Positions 25,215-34,855 of a DNA stretch of 64,000 bases are shown in pieces. The DNA comes from Actinomyces viscosus. Lineage in GTDB: Bacteria; Actinomycetota; Actinomycetes; Actinomycetales; Actinomycetaceae. The number at the start of each line of letters is the position of its first letter. Position 1 is the stretch's first letter. The DNA lies in contig NZ_LR134477.1 of NCBI RefSeq assembly GCF_900637975.1, positions 868,001 through 932,000 on the forward strand. The letters are read 5' to 3'. Position numbers and translations under genes: made by a program. The notes beneath the pieces were generated by a model, which saw nothing but the letters and a program-made list of their open reading frames with translations, searched no databases and was not told where the DNA came from.

Positions 25215-28184
25215 ATGAGCTCACCAGCCGAGCGCTATGCCGCATCTCGTCGTCGACAAGCCGCCGCCAGCAGTGAGCTCACCCGCTTCGCCCGGGACTA
25301 TGACTTCCCCCTCGACCCGTTCCAGGAGGAGGCCTGCGCCGCCGTCGAGAGGGGAGAGGGCGTCCTCGTCGCGGCACCGACGGGAGCCGGTAAGACGGTG
25401 GTGGGGGAGTTCGCCGTCTACCTGGGCCTGGCCAAAGGGCTCAAGACCTTCTACACCACGCCGATCAAGGCGCTGAGCAACCAGAAGTACCTGGACCTTG
25501 TGGCCCGGCACGGCGAGGAGCGGGTAGGGCTGCTCACCGGCGACACCTCGGTCAATCCCCACGCGGACGTGGTGGTGATGACCACCGAGGTTCTGCGCAA
25601 CATGCTCTACTCGGGCTCACGCGACCTGGATCGGCTGGGCTTCGTGGTCATGGATGAGGTCCACTACCTGGCCGACCGCTTCCGAGGGCCGGTGTGGGAG
25701 GAGGTCATCATCCACCTTCCCGCCGAGGTCCAGGTGATCTCCCTGTCCGCCACGGTCTCCAACGCCGAGGAGTTCGGCGACTGGCTCGGCCAGGTGCGCG
25801 GAAGGACCGCCGTCGTCGTCTCCGAGCAGCGCCCCGTCCCCCTGACCCAGCACATGATGGTCGGGCGCCGCCTCATGCCTCTGTACTCCCGCCCTGTCGA
25901 TGCCGCCGCTCCCACGAGGTCTCCGGAGTATCGTGACGACGCCTCCGAGGGCGCCGATGAGACACAACCCGCGCCGTCGGCGCAGCCTCCGCTCAACCCG
26001 GAGCTGCTCAGGACCGTCAAGCAGGCCCGGCGCGCCGCCGCCTCCGGGGGCGCCTCCAAGAACAGCTACCGCAGCCGTGGTGGCGGCTCCGGGCGGGGAG
26101 CGCAGCCCTGGAAACGTTCCGCAGGTGGAGGACGGGCGCCCCGCCGTGGCGAGGGCGGCGCCCGTACAGCGCGGCTGAAGCCTCCCTCACGGCTGCAGGT
26201 CGTCAAGGCCTTGGAGGAGGCTCATCTGCTGCCCGCCATCGTCTTCGTCTTCTCCCGGGCCGGCTGCGAGCAGGCCGTCCACCAGGTCGTCAGCGCCGGG
26301 GTGGACCTGACCACCGAGGCGGAGGCGGCGCGCATCCGGGAGGTCATCGAGCGGCGTACCGCTGATATCCCGGCCGGCGACCTGGGGGTCCTCGGCTTCC
26401 ACTTCTGGGCCCATGCCCTGGAGCGCGGCGTCGCGGCCCACCACGCGGGGCTGCTGCCGGTGTTCAAGGAGACGGTCGAGGAGCTCTTCAGCGCGGGCCT
26501 GGTCAAGGTCGTCTACGCCACTGAGACGCTGGCACTGGGTATCAACATGCCCGCGCGCACGGTCGTGCTCGAGTCGCTGCGCAAGTGGAACGGGTCGGCC
26601 CACGTCACCCTCAGCCCGGGGGAGTACACCCAGCTGACAGGTCGGGCCGGGCGGCGCGGCATCGATGTCGAGGGGCACGCCGTCGTCCTGGCCGCCGACG
26701 ACGTCGAGCCGGCCACGGTCTCCTCCCTGGCCTCCCGGCGCACCTACCCGTTGGTCTCCGCCTTCCGCCCGACCTACAACATGGCCGTCAACCTGCTCGA
26801 GCGCATGTCCCGGGCACGGGCACGCGAGGTGCTCGAGCAGTCCTTCGCCCAGTTCCAGGCCGACCGCGGCGTCGTGGAGCTGGCCGCCCAGGCGCGCCGC
26901 AAGCGCCGCAGCCTGGAGGATCTGGAGAAGGACATGGCCTGCCGCCTGGGAGACTTCCGCGAGTACGCGGCCCTGCGCCAGGCCATCGCCGACGCCGAGG
27001 CGGACCTGTCCCGGGACAAGGCCGCCGTGCGCCGCAGCGAGACGGGGCGGGCCATGAGCGCACTGGGACGCGGGGACGTCGTCGTCTTCCGTAAGGGCCG
27101 GCGCCGTCGCCACGGCATTGTCCTGGAGGTCGGTGCCGACCGGACCGGGACACCCACCATCACGGTGCTGGGGGAGGACTCACGAGTGGTCGCCCTGACT
27201 CCGGACACGGTGCCGGACGGCGTCATGCGGGTGGGCGCCCTGCGAGTGGCCGACTCGGTGGATCCTCACCGGCCCCGTGACCGCGACCGGCTCGTGCAGC
27301 GCCTGGTTGATGCGCTGCGGACGGGGGACCTGGAGGACGGGACGAGACGAGCTCGCACCCGCTCCGGCCGGGCGCAGGCCCGCCGGGACAGCGCCATCGA
27401 GAACCTTGAGCGCCTGCGCCACGAGATGCGCTCCCACCCCTGCCACGGGTGCCCCGACCGGGAGGAGCATGCCCGGGTGGGCCGCAAGTGGTCGCGTGCC
27501 AGGGCCGAGGCGGAGCGCCTGCAGCGGCGCATCGAGACCCGCACCGGCACCATCGCCCGCCTCTTCGACGCCGTGTGCGAGGTGCTGCTCGAGCTGGGCT
27601 ATCTGCGACCCGTGGACCGAGGCCACCCCGAGCGCGAGCTGCGGGTGACCGGGGCCGGGAAGCTCCTGGCCCGGATCTACGCCGAACGGGACCTGCTCAT
27701 CGCCGAGTGCCTGCGTACGGGCGTCTTCGAGGACCTCAGCGCCGGCGAGCTCGCCGGCGCCCTGAGCGCCTGCGTCTACGAACCGCGCCTGAGCTCGCAG
27801 TCGATCGGGCTGCCGGTATCACCCGGGTCGAGGCTCGGTCAGTGCCTGCGCGCCCACCTGGGGGTCTCGCACCGGATCCACGACCTGGAGTCCCTGGCCC
27901 GTATCGAGGCCTCCTCGGGTGCGGAGCCGGCACTGGCGGGGGCGGTCCAGGCCTGGTGCGACGGTGCGCAGCTGGCGGACATTCTCGATGCCACCGAGCT
28001 GACGGCCGGGGACTTCGTGCGCTGGTGCAAGCAGCTGCTCGACGTCATCGGCCAGATCGCCAGCCTCTCACCACCACCGGACGCCAGTCCCGAGCAGGCT
28101 GGGGCGATCACCGACCTGTCGTTGCGGGCGGCCGAGGCATCGCTGGACCTCAACAGGGGAGTGGTGAGCTGGTCCGCCGTATGA
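25215..28184 (+). CDS. helY: Ski2/Mtr4-like DExH-box RNA helicase (HelY)
   Basis: ATP-dependent RNA helicase, 989 aa from the ATG at 25215; a longer frame upstream would lie inside the lipid kinase gene. Motifs in order: Walker A APTGAGKT (54-61), TPIKALSNQK, TTEVLRNML, DEVHYLADRFRGPVWEE (motif II), SATVSN (III), and QLTGRAGRRGID (VI). A Gly/Arg-rich low-complexity insert (about residues 280-320, with RGGG and RRGEGG) separates the two RecA domains and may bind RNA. The C-terminal third contains the Mtr4-like ratchet/arch-type region with a CHGCPDRE motif that may bind metal. The tat-helY linkage is typical of actinobacteria. Confidence 0.94.
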   Translation: MSSPAERYAASRRRQAAASSELTRFARDYDFPLDPFQEEACAAVERGEGVLVAAPTGAGKTVVGEFAVYLGLAKGLKTFYTTPIKALSNQKYLDLVARHGEERVGLLTGDTSVNPHADVVVMTTEVLRNMLYSGSRDLDRLGFVVMDEVHYLADRFRGPVWEEVIIHLPAEVQVISLSATVSNAEEFGDWLGQVRGRTAVVVSEQRPVPLTQHMMVGRRLMPLYSRPVDAAAPTRSPEYRDDASEGADETQPAPSAQPPLNPELLRTVKQARRAAASGGASKNSYRSRGGGSGRGAQPWKRSAGGGRAPRRGEGGARTARLKPPSRLQVVKALEEAHLLPAIVFVFSRAGCEQAVHQVVSAGVDLTTEAEAARIREVIERRTADIPAGDLGVLGFHFWAHALERGVAAHHAGLLPVFKETVEELFSAGLVKVVYATETLALGINMPARTVVLESLRKWNGSAHVTLSPGEYTQLTGRAGRRGIDVEGHAVVLAADDVEPATVSSLASRRTYPLVSAFRPTYNMAVNLLERMSRARAREVLEQSFAQFQADRGVVELAAQARRKRRSLEDLEKDMACRLGDFREYAALRQAIADAEADLSRDKAAVRRSETGRAMSALGRGDVVVFRKGRRRRHGIVLEVGADRTGTPTITVLGEDSRVVALTPDTVPDGVMRVGALRVADSVDPHRPRDRDRLVQRLVDALRTGDLEDGTRRARTRSGRAQARRDSAIENLERLRHEMRSHPCHGCPDREEHARVGRKWSRARAEAERLQRRIETRTGTIARLFDAVCEVLLELGYLRPVDRGHPERELRVTGAGKLLARIYAERDLLIAECLRTGVFEDLSAGELAGALSACVYEPRLSSQSIGLPVSPGSRLGQCLRAHLGVSHRIHDLESLARIEASSGAEPALAGAVQAWCDGAQLADILDATELTAGDFVRWCKQLLDVIGQIASLSPPPDASPEQAGAITDLSLRAAEASLDLNRGVVSWSAV

Positions 28185-28281
28185 GGCGCTCCACCCCGTA
28201 TAGGGTTCTCAGCCGTCTGCATCGGCCCGGGCTAGTAGTCTCGTTGCGGCCGATACCTCGAACGACAGGACCCACGCCCTC

Positions 28282-29202
28282 ATGTCAGGCTTCTTCGCCC
28301 TTCTCGACGACATCGCCACGCTGGCCAAGCTGACGCTGTCCACCGTTGACGACACGGCCTCGATCGCCGTCAAGACCTCCGCGAAGGTGTCGGCTGCGGC
28401 CGTCGACGACGTGGCCACCACGCCCCAGTACGTCACCGGCATCACCCCGGACCGCGAGCTGCCGATCATCAAGCGGATCACGCTGGGCTCCCTTCGCAAC
28501 AAGCTCCTCATCATCCTGCCGATCGGCCTGCTGCTGACGGCGGTGGCGCCGGCCCTGCTGCCGGTGGCGCTCATCATCGGCGGCGCCTACCTGTGCTTCG
28601 AGGGCGGGGAGAAGATTCTGGAGCGCTTCCTTCATTCCGATCACGTCCAGGAGGAGACCGGTCCGGTCGACGAGGCGCAGATCGTCCGTCAGGCCATCAC
28701 CACCGACTTCGTTCTGTCCACCGAGATCATGCTGCTGGCCCTGGCCGAGGTGGAGGGCGAGTCCTCCGTACGGCGCATCATCGTCCTGGTCCTCATCGCG
28801 CTGCTCATCACCTTCGCCGTCTACGGCCTGGTCGCCGCTCTCATCAAGCTCGACGACGCTGGGGCGCACCTGGCCGGTCAGGGGCGCACGGGTGCCGTTC
28901 GGGCTGTCGGCCGTGCGATCGTGAAGTCGGCGCCCGCGCTCTTCAGAGGCATTGGGATCGTCGGTACCGTGGCGATGCTGTGGGTCGGCGGCCACATCCT
29001 GGCAGTGAACCTTGCCAAGGTCGGCTTCCACCCGCTGCACCACGCCATCGAGTGGGCCGAGGAGCTCACCCACAACCCGGTCCTGTCCTGGATCACCGGG
29101 ACGGCCATGTCCTGCCTCATCGGGGCCGTCATCGGCACGCTGCTGGCCCTGGCCTGGCAGCCCGTGCACCACGCCCTGGCGCGCCGTCGTTCCACTGACT
29201 GA
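28282..29202 (+). CDS. DUF808 family membrane protein
   Basis: 306-aa inner-membrane protein of the YedI/DUF808 family, function unknown. It starts MSGFFALLDDIATLAKLTL, the conserved family opening, and contains KRITLGSLRNKLLIILP and CFEGGEKILERF. Four or so hydrophobic segments follow. The ATG at 28282 is about 80 nt from a TAGTCT element that could act as a -10. It converges on the response regulator gene with only four bases between the stops. No operon partner. Confidence 0.88.
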   Translation: MSGFFALLDDIATLAKLTLSTVDDTASIAVKTSAKVSAAAVDDVATTPQYVTGITPDRELPIIKRITLGSLRNKLLIILPIGLLLTAVAPALLPVALIIGGAYLCFEGGEKILERFLHSDHVQEETGPVDEAQIVRQAITTDFVLSTEIMLLALAEVEGESSVRRIIVLVLIALLITFAVYGLVAALIKLDDAGAHLAGQGRTGAVRAVGRAIVKSAPALFRGIGIVGTVAMLWVGGHILAVNLAKVGFHPLHHAIEWAEELTHNPVLSWITGTAMSCLIGAVIGTLLALAWQPVHHALARRRSTD

Positions 29203-29206
29203 GGGC

Positions 29207-29896
29207 TTACTGACCGAGCCCGTCACCGAGGAAGGCCAGAATGGCGCGCACGCGCCGGTTCTCCTCGGAGGGGTCCAGACCCAGCTTGAGGAAGATCGCC
29301 GAGACGTGCTTGGCCACCGCCGCCCCCGACACGATCATCCTTGCCGCGATCTGGCTGTTCGACAGTCCTCGGGCCATGAGCTCGAGAACCTCAAGCTCAC
29401 GCGGCGTCAGGTCGGCCAGGCCCGAGTGCGAGCCTCGCACCATGGCCCGGGTGACCTCGGGGTCGGTCACCATGCCTCCGGCCAGAACCACTCGCAAGGA
29501 TCCCAGGAAGTCGGCGACCTCCGAGACCCTGTCCTTGAGCATGTAGCCCGTCTCGCCGGCGTCGGGTGGCGCCTCGGCGGCGAAGAGCTGCTGGGCGTAT
29601 GTCGCCGACACGTACTGGCTGAGCACCATGATCGCCACGGCCGGGTGGCGGCGCCGGATGGCCAGCGCGGCTTCCAGACCGTCGTTCCTCATGGACGGCG
29701 GCATACGGACGTCGGTGATCACCGCATCGGGCAGACGCCCCTGAGCCTCCAGGAGGTCAACGCGCTCCACCAGTGCCGGCGCACTGCTCTCCCGAGCGAC
29801 GATGTCGTAGCCTTGGCGCTCCAGCAGGCCTGCCAGCCCCTCGCGCAGCAGGGCCGAGTCATCGGCGATGACCAGTGAAGAGGCCGAAGTCATCAT
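29207..29896 (-). CDS. LuxR/NarL-family response regulator
   Basis: 229-aa response regulator. The receiver domain begins SSLVIADDSALLREGLAGLL, with phosphoacceptor Asp near residue 62 in AVITDVRMPP and the switch Lys in YMLKDRVSEV. The C-terminal helix-turn-helix is LTPRELEVLELMARGLSNSQIAARMIVSGAAVAKHV. The start is one of two consecutive ATGs at 29896/29893; the first overlaps the kinase stop. A longer frame reaches into the kinase gene and is rejected. It probably controls the divergent ABC transporter at 30814-33044. Confidence 0.92.
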   Translation of the reverse strand: MMTSASSLVIADDSALLREGLAGLLERQGYDIVARESSAPALVERVDLLEAQGRLPDAVITDVRMPPSMRNDGLEAALAIRRRHPAVAIMVLSQYVSATYAQQLFAAEAPPDAGETGYMLKDRVSEVADFLGSLRVVLAGGMVTDPEVTRAMVRGSHSGLADLTPRELEVLELMARGLSNSQIAARMIVSGAAVAKHVSAIFLKLGLDPSEENRRVRAILAFLGDGLGQ

Positions 29897-30699
29897 TTCC
29901 GCCTTCCCGAGTTGTCGGCGCCGCCTGGGCCCTCTGAGCCGTCTGGGCCGATTCCGCTCTCCCCACGGACCAGAAGCAGTGGCAGGTGCGCCGCGACCTG
30001 TGTCGGCCCGCCCGGAGGACTGGACAGCAGGAGCTCCCCGCCGAAGGCCGCGAGCCGCTCCCTCATGCCCACCAGACCGTGTCCCGGTTGGAGCCGGGCC
30101 CCGCCGGGTCCGGTGTCGACGACGCACACCCTCAGGATCTTGTCCACGGTCAGCAGGATGGTGACCTCGGCACCAGGAGCGTACTTGAGCGCGTTGGTCA
30201 TCGCCTCCAGGGCGAAGAAGTAGGCTGCGGCGATCACCCCCTCGGGCATCGTCGGCAGGGGGTGCGGGCAGACGACCCTCACGGTCCTGCCGGTCCCATC
30301 AGCTCGATCCGCCGCATCATGGACGGCAGCGGCCAGACCGAGATCGGTGAGCACCTGGGGATGAATTCCGCGCACCGTGGTGCGCAGCGAGTCCAGCCCG
30401 CCGGCGACCGCCGCCTTGGCCTCGTCCAGGAGGCCGGCGAGTGCCGGGTCTGCGGTCACAGCGGGGGAGAGCTGCGCCTCTCCGAGCTTCATGAGTCCGA
30501 CGACGAGCCGTTGCTGAGCGCCGTCGTGCAGATCACGCTCGATGCGGCGGCGCTCGACCTCGTAGGCCGCGACGATCGCTCGCCGGGATGCCGTCAGCTC
30601 GGCGATCCTCCGAGACGCGACGGCCTCGTGGGTAGACGCGGCACTACGTAGCCATCGTGGCGGAAACCTCAGCTGCACGGTCCCAAGGTACCGTGTCAC
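29893..30699 (-). CDS. Soluble histidine kinase (HisKA_3), no sensor domain
   Basis: 268-aa kinase with the phosphoacceptor His58 in RRIERDLHDGAQQRL, NALKYAPG in the N-box, DTGPGG and GHGLVGMRERL in the ATP-binding domain. No membrane helix or obvious input domain precedes the dimerisation helix; only about 45 residues lie ahead of it. Either it takes its signal from the neighbouring ABC permease or it lost its sensor. The 114 nt to the divergent ABC gene cannot hold a missing domain. The gene order kinase, regulator, then divergent ABC genes resembles envelope-stress modules. Confidence 0.87.
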   Translation of the reverse strand: MTRYLGTVQLRFPPRWLRSAASTHEAVASRRIAELTASRRAIVAAYEVERRRIERDLHDGAQQRLVVGLMKLGEAQLSPAVTADPALAGLLDEAKAAVAGGLDSLRTTVRGIHPQVLTDLGLAAAVHDAADRADGTGRTVRVVCPHPLPTMPEGVIAAAYFFALEAMTNALKYAPGAEVTILLTVDKILRVCVVDTGPGGARLQPGHGLVGMRERLAAFGGELLLSSPPGGPTQVAAHLPLLLVRGESGIGPDGSEGPGGADNSGRRK

Positions 30700-30813
30700 G
30701 GCTAGCGGGGAGGTGAGCCAGGAGCCCGCTGCGCCGGGGGTACACCCAGCACTACCTCACCAGGAGTGCGAGCACTATCGCGATCGCCCTGAAAAGGCGG
30801 TGAGATAAGAGGT
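30700..30813. promoter_or_regulatory. Divergent promoter region between kinase and ABC genes
   Basis: 114 nt separating two divergently transcribed units. It contains CCTCACC and GGTGAG arms (about 30756-30762 and 30799-30804) that could form an interrupted inverted repeat, a possible regulator site. No consensus hexamers are clear. AAGAGG lies just before the ATG at 30814. Confidence 0.35.
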
Positions 30814-31545
30814 ATGAACACTCCACTGATCACCACCAGCGACATTGTCAAACGCTTCGGCACGGTGACGGCACTGGCCGGCGTGAGCATCAGCATCGCC
30901 GCGAGTGAGACCGTCGCGATCATGGGCCCCTCAGGGTCGGGTAAGTCGACGCTGCTGCACTGCCTGTCCGGGGTCCTCGTCCCGGACCACGGGACCGTGG
31001 CCTTCGGGGGTGCCGAGATCTCCCGTCTCACTGATGCGCAGCGCTCCCATCTGCGGCTGCGCGAGCTGGGATTCGTCTTCCAGGACAGCCAGCTCGTCCC
31101 CGAGCTGCCCGCCCGTGAGAACGTGGCGCTTCCGCTCATGCTCACCGGTACCTCGACGCGGCCGGCGCTGCGCGCCGCCGACGAGATGCTCGCCCGGCTC
31201 GGCCTGGCAGAGCTCAGGGGCCGCCTTCCTGCGCAGATGTCGGGCGGACAGGCTCAGCGCGTGGCGATCGCCCGGGCGCTGGTGGGCAGCCCCCGTGCGA
31301 TCTTTGCCGATGAGCCCTCCGGCGCCCTGGATCAGGCCACCGGCCACGAGATGATGCAGCTGCTGACGGCGGCCGTCTCCATGGCGGGTGCGACGCTGGT
31401 CGTTGTGACGCACGACCTCAACGTCGCACGCTGGTGCTCTCGTCTCATCGAGATCCGTGACGGGCTGGTCCACTCCGACCGACTCCTGAAGGTCAGCTCC
31501 GCACCCAGCTCCGCACAGATGGCGCAATCGGGGGTGGCCCGATGA
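30814..31545 (+). CDS. ABC transporter ATPase, MacB/LolD type
   Basis: 243-aa nucleotide-binding subunit: Walker A GPSGSGKST, Q-loop region VFQDSQLVPELPARENVALPLML, signature MSGGQAQRVAIARAL, Walker B with AIFADEPSGALDQATG and the switch His in VVTHDL. These fit the MacB/FtsE-like exporters that act on envelope substrates or antimicrobial peptides. Its stop overlaps the permease start (31542-31545). It is divergent from the soluble kinase and response regulator, which probably control it. Confidence 0.93.
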   Translation: MNTPLITTSDIVKRFGTVTALAGVSISIAASETVAIMGPSGSGKSTLLHCLSGVLVPDHGTVAFGGAEISRLTDAQRSHLRLRELGFVFQDSQLVPELPARENVALPLMLTGTSTRPALRAADEMLARLGLAELRGRLPAQMSGGQAQRVAIARALVGSPRAIFADEPSGALDQATGHEMMQLLTAAVSMAGATLVVVTHDLNVARWCSRLIEIRDGLVHSDRLLKVSSAPSSAQMAQSGVAR

Positions 31546-33044
31546 GCAGCTTCGCGAATGCCTCAGCTCCCGTCTCCGTGGCCACAGCCGCGGCAGGTTC
31601 GTCCCGCAGTGCAGCCGGCCGTCCTGGCACCCTGGCCCTGACCCGCCTCACTGCTCGTCTCACTCGTGCTCGACTTGCCTCCCGTGAAGGGGAGACGCTG
31701 CTGTACCTGGCCAGTATCCTGGCCTACACCGTGGCCACCTGCGCGGCTCTGACCGTCGCCGGAGGTACCTGGATGTTCTACAGCCGCGGCGAGCATCCAG
31801 AGCGGGTTACCGCCTGGCAGGCCGCGGCCCAGAGCTCGGGCTACGGCTTCGACCGCGTGGCGCAGCAGTACCTCATCATGTCCCTTCTGGCCTGCGCCAT
31901 GTTGGTGCCGGCCATGGTGGGGCTGGCCTCCAACGCCGCGGTGCTGGGAGCGCGCAGCCGCGAGCGGCGTCTGGCGGTACTGCGCCTGCTGGGTCTGTCC
32001 GGGGCCGATGTCACCCGCATGTCCTTGCTGGACGCCCTTGTTCAGTCTGCCGCCGGCGCGGTCATCGGTACCGTCGTCTACCTGATCACGCTCCCCGCCT
32101 GGGGCAGTCTCACCGTCATGGGCACCCGGATCACCCCCGGTGAGATGATTCTGCCACTGGGATACCTTGCCGTTGTCCTCGTGGGGGTCATCCTGATTGG
32201 CCAGCTCTCGGCCTGGCGGGGTCTGCGTCAGGTACGGATCTCCCCGCTGGGTGTCTCCCGGCGAGCCAATGGACCGCGAGCCGGCGTCTGGCGCGTCATC
32301 GTGTTCCTTGGAACGATGTTCGCTGCTCCGCATGTCATTGGATCGCTGCCTTCGCAGTACCGCGCCTTCGTCGTGTACGCCATGATCATGGCGGTCATCT
32401 TCGTCTTCGACCTGGCCGGTTCGTGGTTCACGCAGCTGCTTTCTCGAGGGCTGGCCAGGCTTCGCGGCCCGGTCATGCGCTGGACCGCTCGCCGGATCCA
32501 GGCCGCGCCCACCGCGACGTGGCACCGGGTCTCCGCCATGGGGCTGCTGGCCTTCATCGGCGGTTTCATCAGCAGCTTCATGTCGCTCATGCCACAAGGC
32601 TCCGATACCGGGACGGCTACGGAGACAGGATCGGCTGAGGCCTTCGTCTACTCCATCATGTGGGACTGCGAGAAGGGAGCCATCATTACCCTGGCCTTCG
32701 GGTTCGTTCTGACGGCCACGTCGATCCTCATCAGTCAGGCATCGGGAACCATCGAGCGCGCGGAGCAGTCCCGCAGCCTGCGCCGCATGGGCGCCCCCGC
32801 GGGGTACGGCCTGCGCGTCATGTGGATGGAGACCTATACGCCGCTACTGCTCGCCGTTCTCGGCGGCGCTGGTCTTGGCACTCTCATGGCCTCGCTACTG
32901 ACGGGGATGTCGCCGGTCTCCGGTATCTCCCCGTTGATGCTCGGCATCATCATCGTCGGACTGGTACTGACGGGCCTGGCCCTGCGAGCCTGCCACCCGC
33001 TGTACTACCGTCTCCTCGGGGAGACGGAGCGCCACAACGACTGA
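31542..33044 (+). CDS. FtsX-like ABC transporter permease
   Basis: 500-aa membrane protein with two FtsX-type segments and about eight to ten hydrophobic stretches, including LYLASILAYTVATCAALTVAG near the N-terminus, the AVLRLLGLSGADVTRMSLLDALVQS coupling region and a similar RRMGAPAGYGLRVMWMETYTP region in the second half. It is translationally coupled to the ATPase ahead. The pairing with a two-component system suggests export of, or resistance to, an antimicrobial peptide; the substrate is unknown. An internal ORF from 32660 in another frame belongs to a run-in of the next gene and is not real before 33128. Confidence 0.88.
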   Translation: MSSFANASAPVSVATAAAGSSRSAAGRPGTLALTRLTARLTRARLASREGETLLYLASILAYTVATCAALTVAGGTWMFYSRGEHPERVTAWQAAAQSSGYGFDRVAQQYLIMSLLACAMLVPAMVGLASNAAVLGARSRERRLAVLRLLGLSGADVTRMSLLDALVQSAAGAVIGTVVYLITLPAWGSLTVMGTRITPGEMILPLGYLAVVLVGVILIGQLSAWRGLRQVRISPLGVSRRANGPRAGVWRVIVFLGTMFAAPHVIGSLPSQYRAFVVYAMIMAVIFVFDLAGSWFTQLLSRGLARLRGPVMRWTARRIQAAPTATWHRVSAMGLLAFIGGFISSFMSLMPQGSDTGTATETGSAEAFVYSIMWDCEKGAIITLAFGFVLTATSILISQASGTIERAEQSRSLRRMGAPAGYGLRVMWMETYTPLLLAVLGGAGLGTLMASLLTGMSPVSGISPLMLGIIIVGLVLTGLALRACHPLYYRLLGETERHND

Positions 33045-33066
33045 CACCGCCGACGCCGCGCGGACC

Positions 33067-33082
33067 CGGTTCCAGAGAACCG
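33067..33082 (+). terminator. Possible weak terminator hairpin
   Basis: CGGTTC (33067-33072) and GAACCG (33077-33082) form a perfect 6-bp stem with a 4-nt loop just after the FtsX-type permease stop. No T tract follows, so termination is uncertain. Confidence 0.3.
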
Positions 33083-33127
33083 CTGCCCACAGCCACCCAC
33101 AAGGCGAGACGACGTCGCATTACTCGT

Positions 33128-34789
33128 ATGCTTCACCGCGTGACAGTAGCTTCCCGGTCTATCCGCTGGCTTCGCCGATCAGCTCCCGCAGCCATGGCGC
33201 TGCTGGCCGGTCTGGCCACCTACACGGCCTTCCCGCCGATAAGCCTGTGGTGGTCGGCCCTCATCGGAGTCGGCGCACTCATGCTTCTGACCCGTGGCCG
33301 TGGGGTCTGGTCCGGGACCGGCCTGGGACTGCTCTACGGGTTCGGTCTGTTCACGCCCCTGCTTCACTTCACGATGGTGGGGATGGGCAACCCGATCGGC
33401 TGGATCGCGCTGACGGTCTTCGAGTCGCTCTACCTGGCCGGGCTCGGCGGGGCCTGGGCCCTGGTCAGCCGCCTCCCGCGGCTTCAGAGCACACCTGGGG
33501 ACTCATCCCGCGGACTGCCTCTGCTGCGCCGTGTGCCCGCAGGCGCAGCGGGTGTGCTTGCCTTCGCTCTGCTGTGGTCGGGGTTTGAGGAGCTGCGCTC
33601 CGTGTGGCCGCTGGGTGGCTTTCCTTTCGGTCGGCTGGCCTTCGCCATGGCCGATGCGCCCGTCCTGCCGGCTGCGGCCTATGTCGGCAGCGCCGGGGTG
33701 GGGCTGCTGGTGGCCCTGGCTGCGGGCTGCCTGGCTCACGCGGCTCGGCGAGTCCATGAACGTCGTGCCGTCCCGGTCGTCATCTCCGCAGCTGTCGCGG
33801 CCTGCTTGCTCACCGCTCCTCAGGCTCTGCCGCTGCACACCCGGGCCGAGAACGGCACTGTTCGCGTCGGAGCCGTCCAGGGAAATGTGGCCACCGACTT
33901 CGAGGACGCCTTCAACCGCGCCCTGGAAGTCACCGGCAACCATGCTGAGGCCACGAGAAAGCTGGCCGCCGACGTCGGCCCCGGCAACCTCGACATGGTC
34001 ATCTGGCCGGAGAACTCGGCGGACCTGGACCCGCGCGACTACCCGGCCTCGGCGGCCATCGTCGATGAGGCCGCCCAGGCCGTTCAGGCGCCGGTGCTCG
34101 TCGGCGCCGTCCCCTTCGTCGACGACATCCGCTACAACGACCTCCTCGTGTGGAGTCCCGGAGACGTCGCTGGGCAGACGACTCACCCCTACTACCGCAA
34201 GCACCGGCCCGTGCCCTTCGCCGAGTACATTCCCGCCCGTTCCCTCGTGCGGCGCCTGACCACCCAGGTCGACCGCGTCGGCATCGACATGCTGCCCGGC
34301 ACCGGCCCCAGCACGCTCACGGTTCCCGCCGTCACCCAGGGTCGTGACGTCACCTTCGCCATGGGGATCTGCTTCGAGGTCGCCTACGACGACGCTCTGC
34401 GCACCGGCGTCAAGCAGGGTGGCCAGGCGATCGTCATCCCGACGAACAACGCCTCCTTCCTCGACTCCGGCGAGGCCGCCCAGCAGCTCGCCCAGGGCCG
34501 CGTCCAGGCGGTGGTCCACGGCCGCAGCGTCATCCAGGCCTCGACCGTGGGCTACACCGCGATCATCAGCCCCCGCGGCGAGGTCGAGCAGGTGACCCGT
34601 CCCTACACGCAGGCCAGCCTCGTGGCCGACGTCCCGCTGCGCAGCTCTCAGACGGTCGCCGACAGGCTCGGTCCTGCCCCCGGCCTCATCCTCCTGGCCG
34701 GCGCGGGCGCGCTGCTCGGCGCCGGTATCCTGGGTCAGGTGCGTCTGCGGAGGAAGGCAGCGGCCCCGGCTCGCCGTCCTCGCCGCTGA
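33128..34789 (+). CDS. lnt: Apolipoprotein N-acyltransferase
   Basis: Adds the third acyl chain to the N-terminal Cys of lipoproteins at the outer face of the cytoplasmic membrane. About 553 aa from the ATG at 33128 (a GTG at 33140 is also possible); earlier in-frame codons lie inside the upstream gene. Five or six membrane helices (residues about 15-200) precede the nitrilase-like domain, which has the triad Glu295 (WPENSAD), Lys358 (YYRKHRPVPF) and Cys415 (MGICFEVAY). A final membrane helix and a basic tail close it. ppm1 follows directly; in some mycobacteria the two are one polypeptide. Confidence 0.94.
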   Translation: MLHRVTVASRSIRWLRRSAPAAMALLAGLATYTAFPPISLWWSALIGVGALMLLTRGRGVWSGTGLGLLYGFGLFTPLLHFTMVGMGNPIGWIALTVFESLYLAGLGGAWALVSRLPRLQSTPGDSSRGLPLLRRVPAGAAGVLAFALLWSGFEELRSVWPLGGFPFGRLAFAMADAPVLPAAAYVGSAGVGLLVALAAGCLAHAARRVHERRAVPVVISAAVAACLLTAPQALPLHTRAENGTVRVGAVQGNVATDFEDAFNRALEVTGNHAEATRKLAADVGPGNLDMVIWPENSADLDPRDYPASAAIVDEAAQAVQAPVLVGAVPFVDDIRYNDLLVWSPGDVAGQTTHPYYRKHRPVPFAEYIPARSLVRRLTTQVDRVGIDMLPGTGPSTLTVPAVTQGRDVTFAMGICFEVAYDDALRTGVKQGGQAIVIPTNNASFLDSGEAAQQLAQGRVQAVVHGRSVIQASTVGYTAIISPRGEVEQVTRPYTQASLVADVPLRSSQTVADRLGPAPGLILLAGAGALLGAGILGQVRLRRKAAAPARRPRR

Positions 34790-34855
34790 TCTCGGATACT
34801 CTCAGGGTGTCTCAGGTAGCCTCGGCACCACGCAAACCCAACCTTGGAGAGAGAA

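Noticed and set aside
32660..33127. 156-codon N-terminal extension of lnt
   Set aside because: It lies inside the FtsX-type permease gene in another frame and lacks membrane-protein character; lnt starts near 33128.
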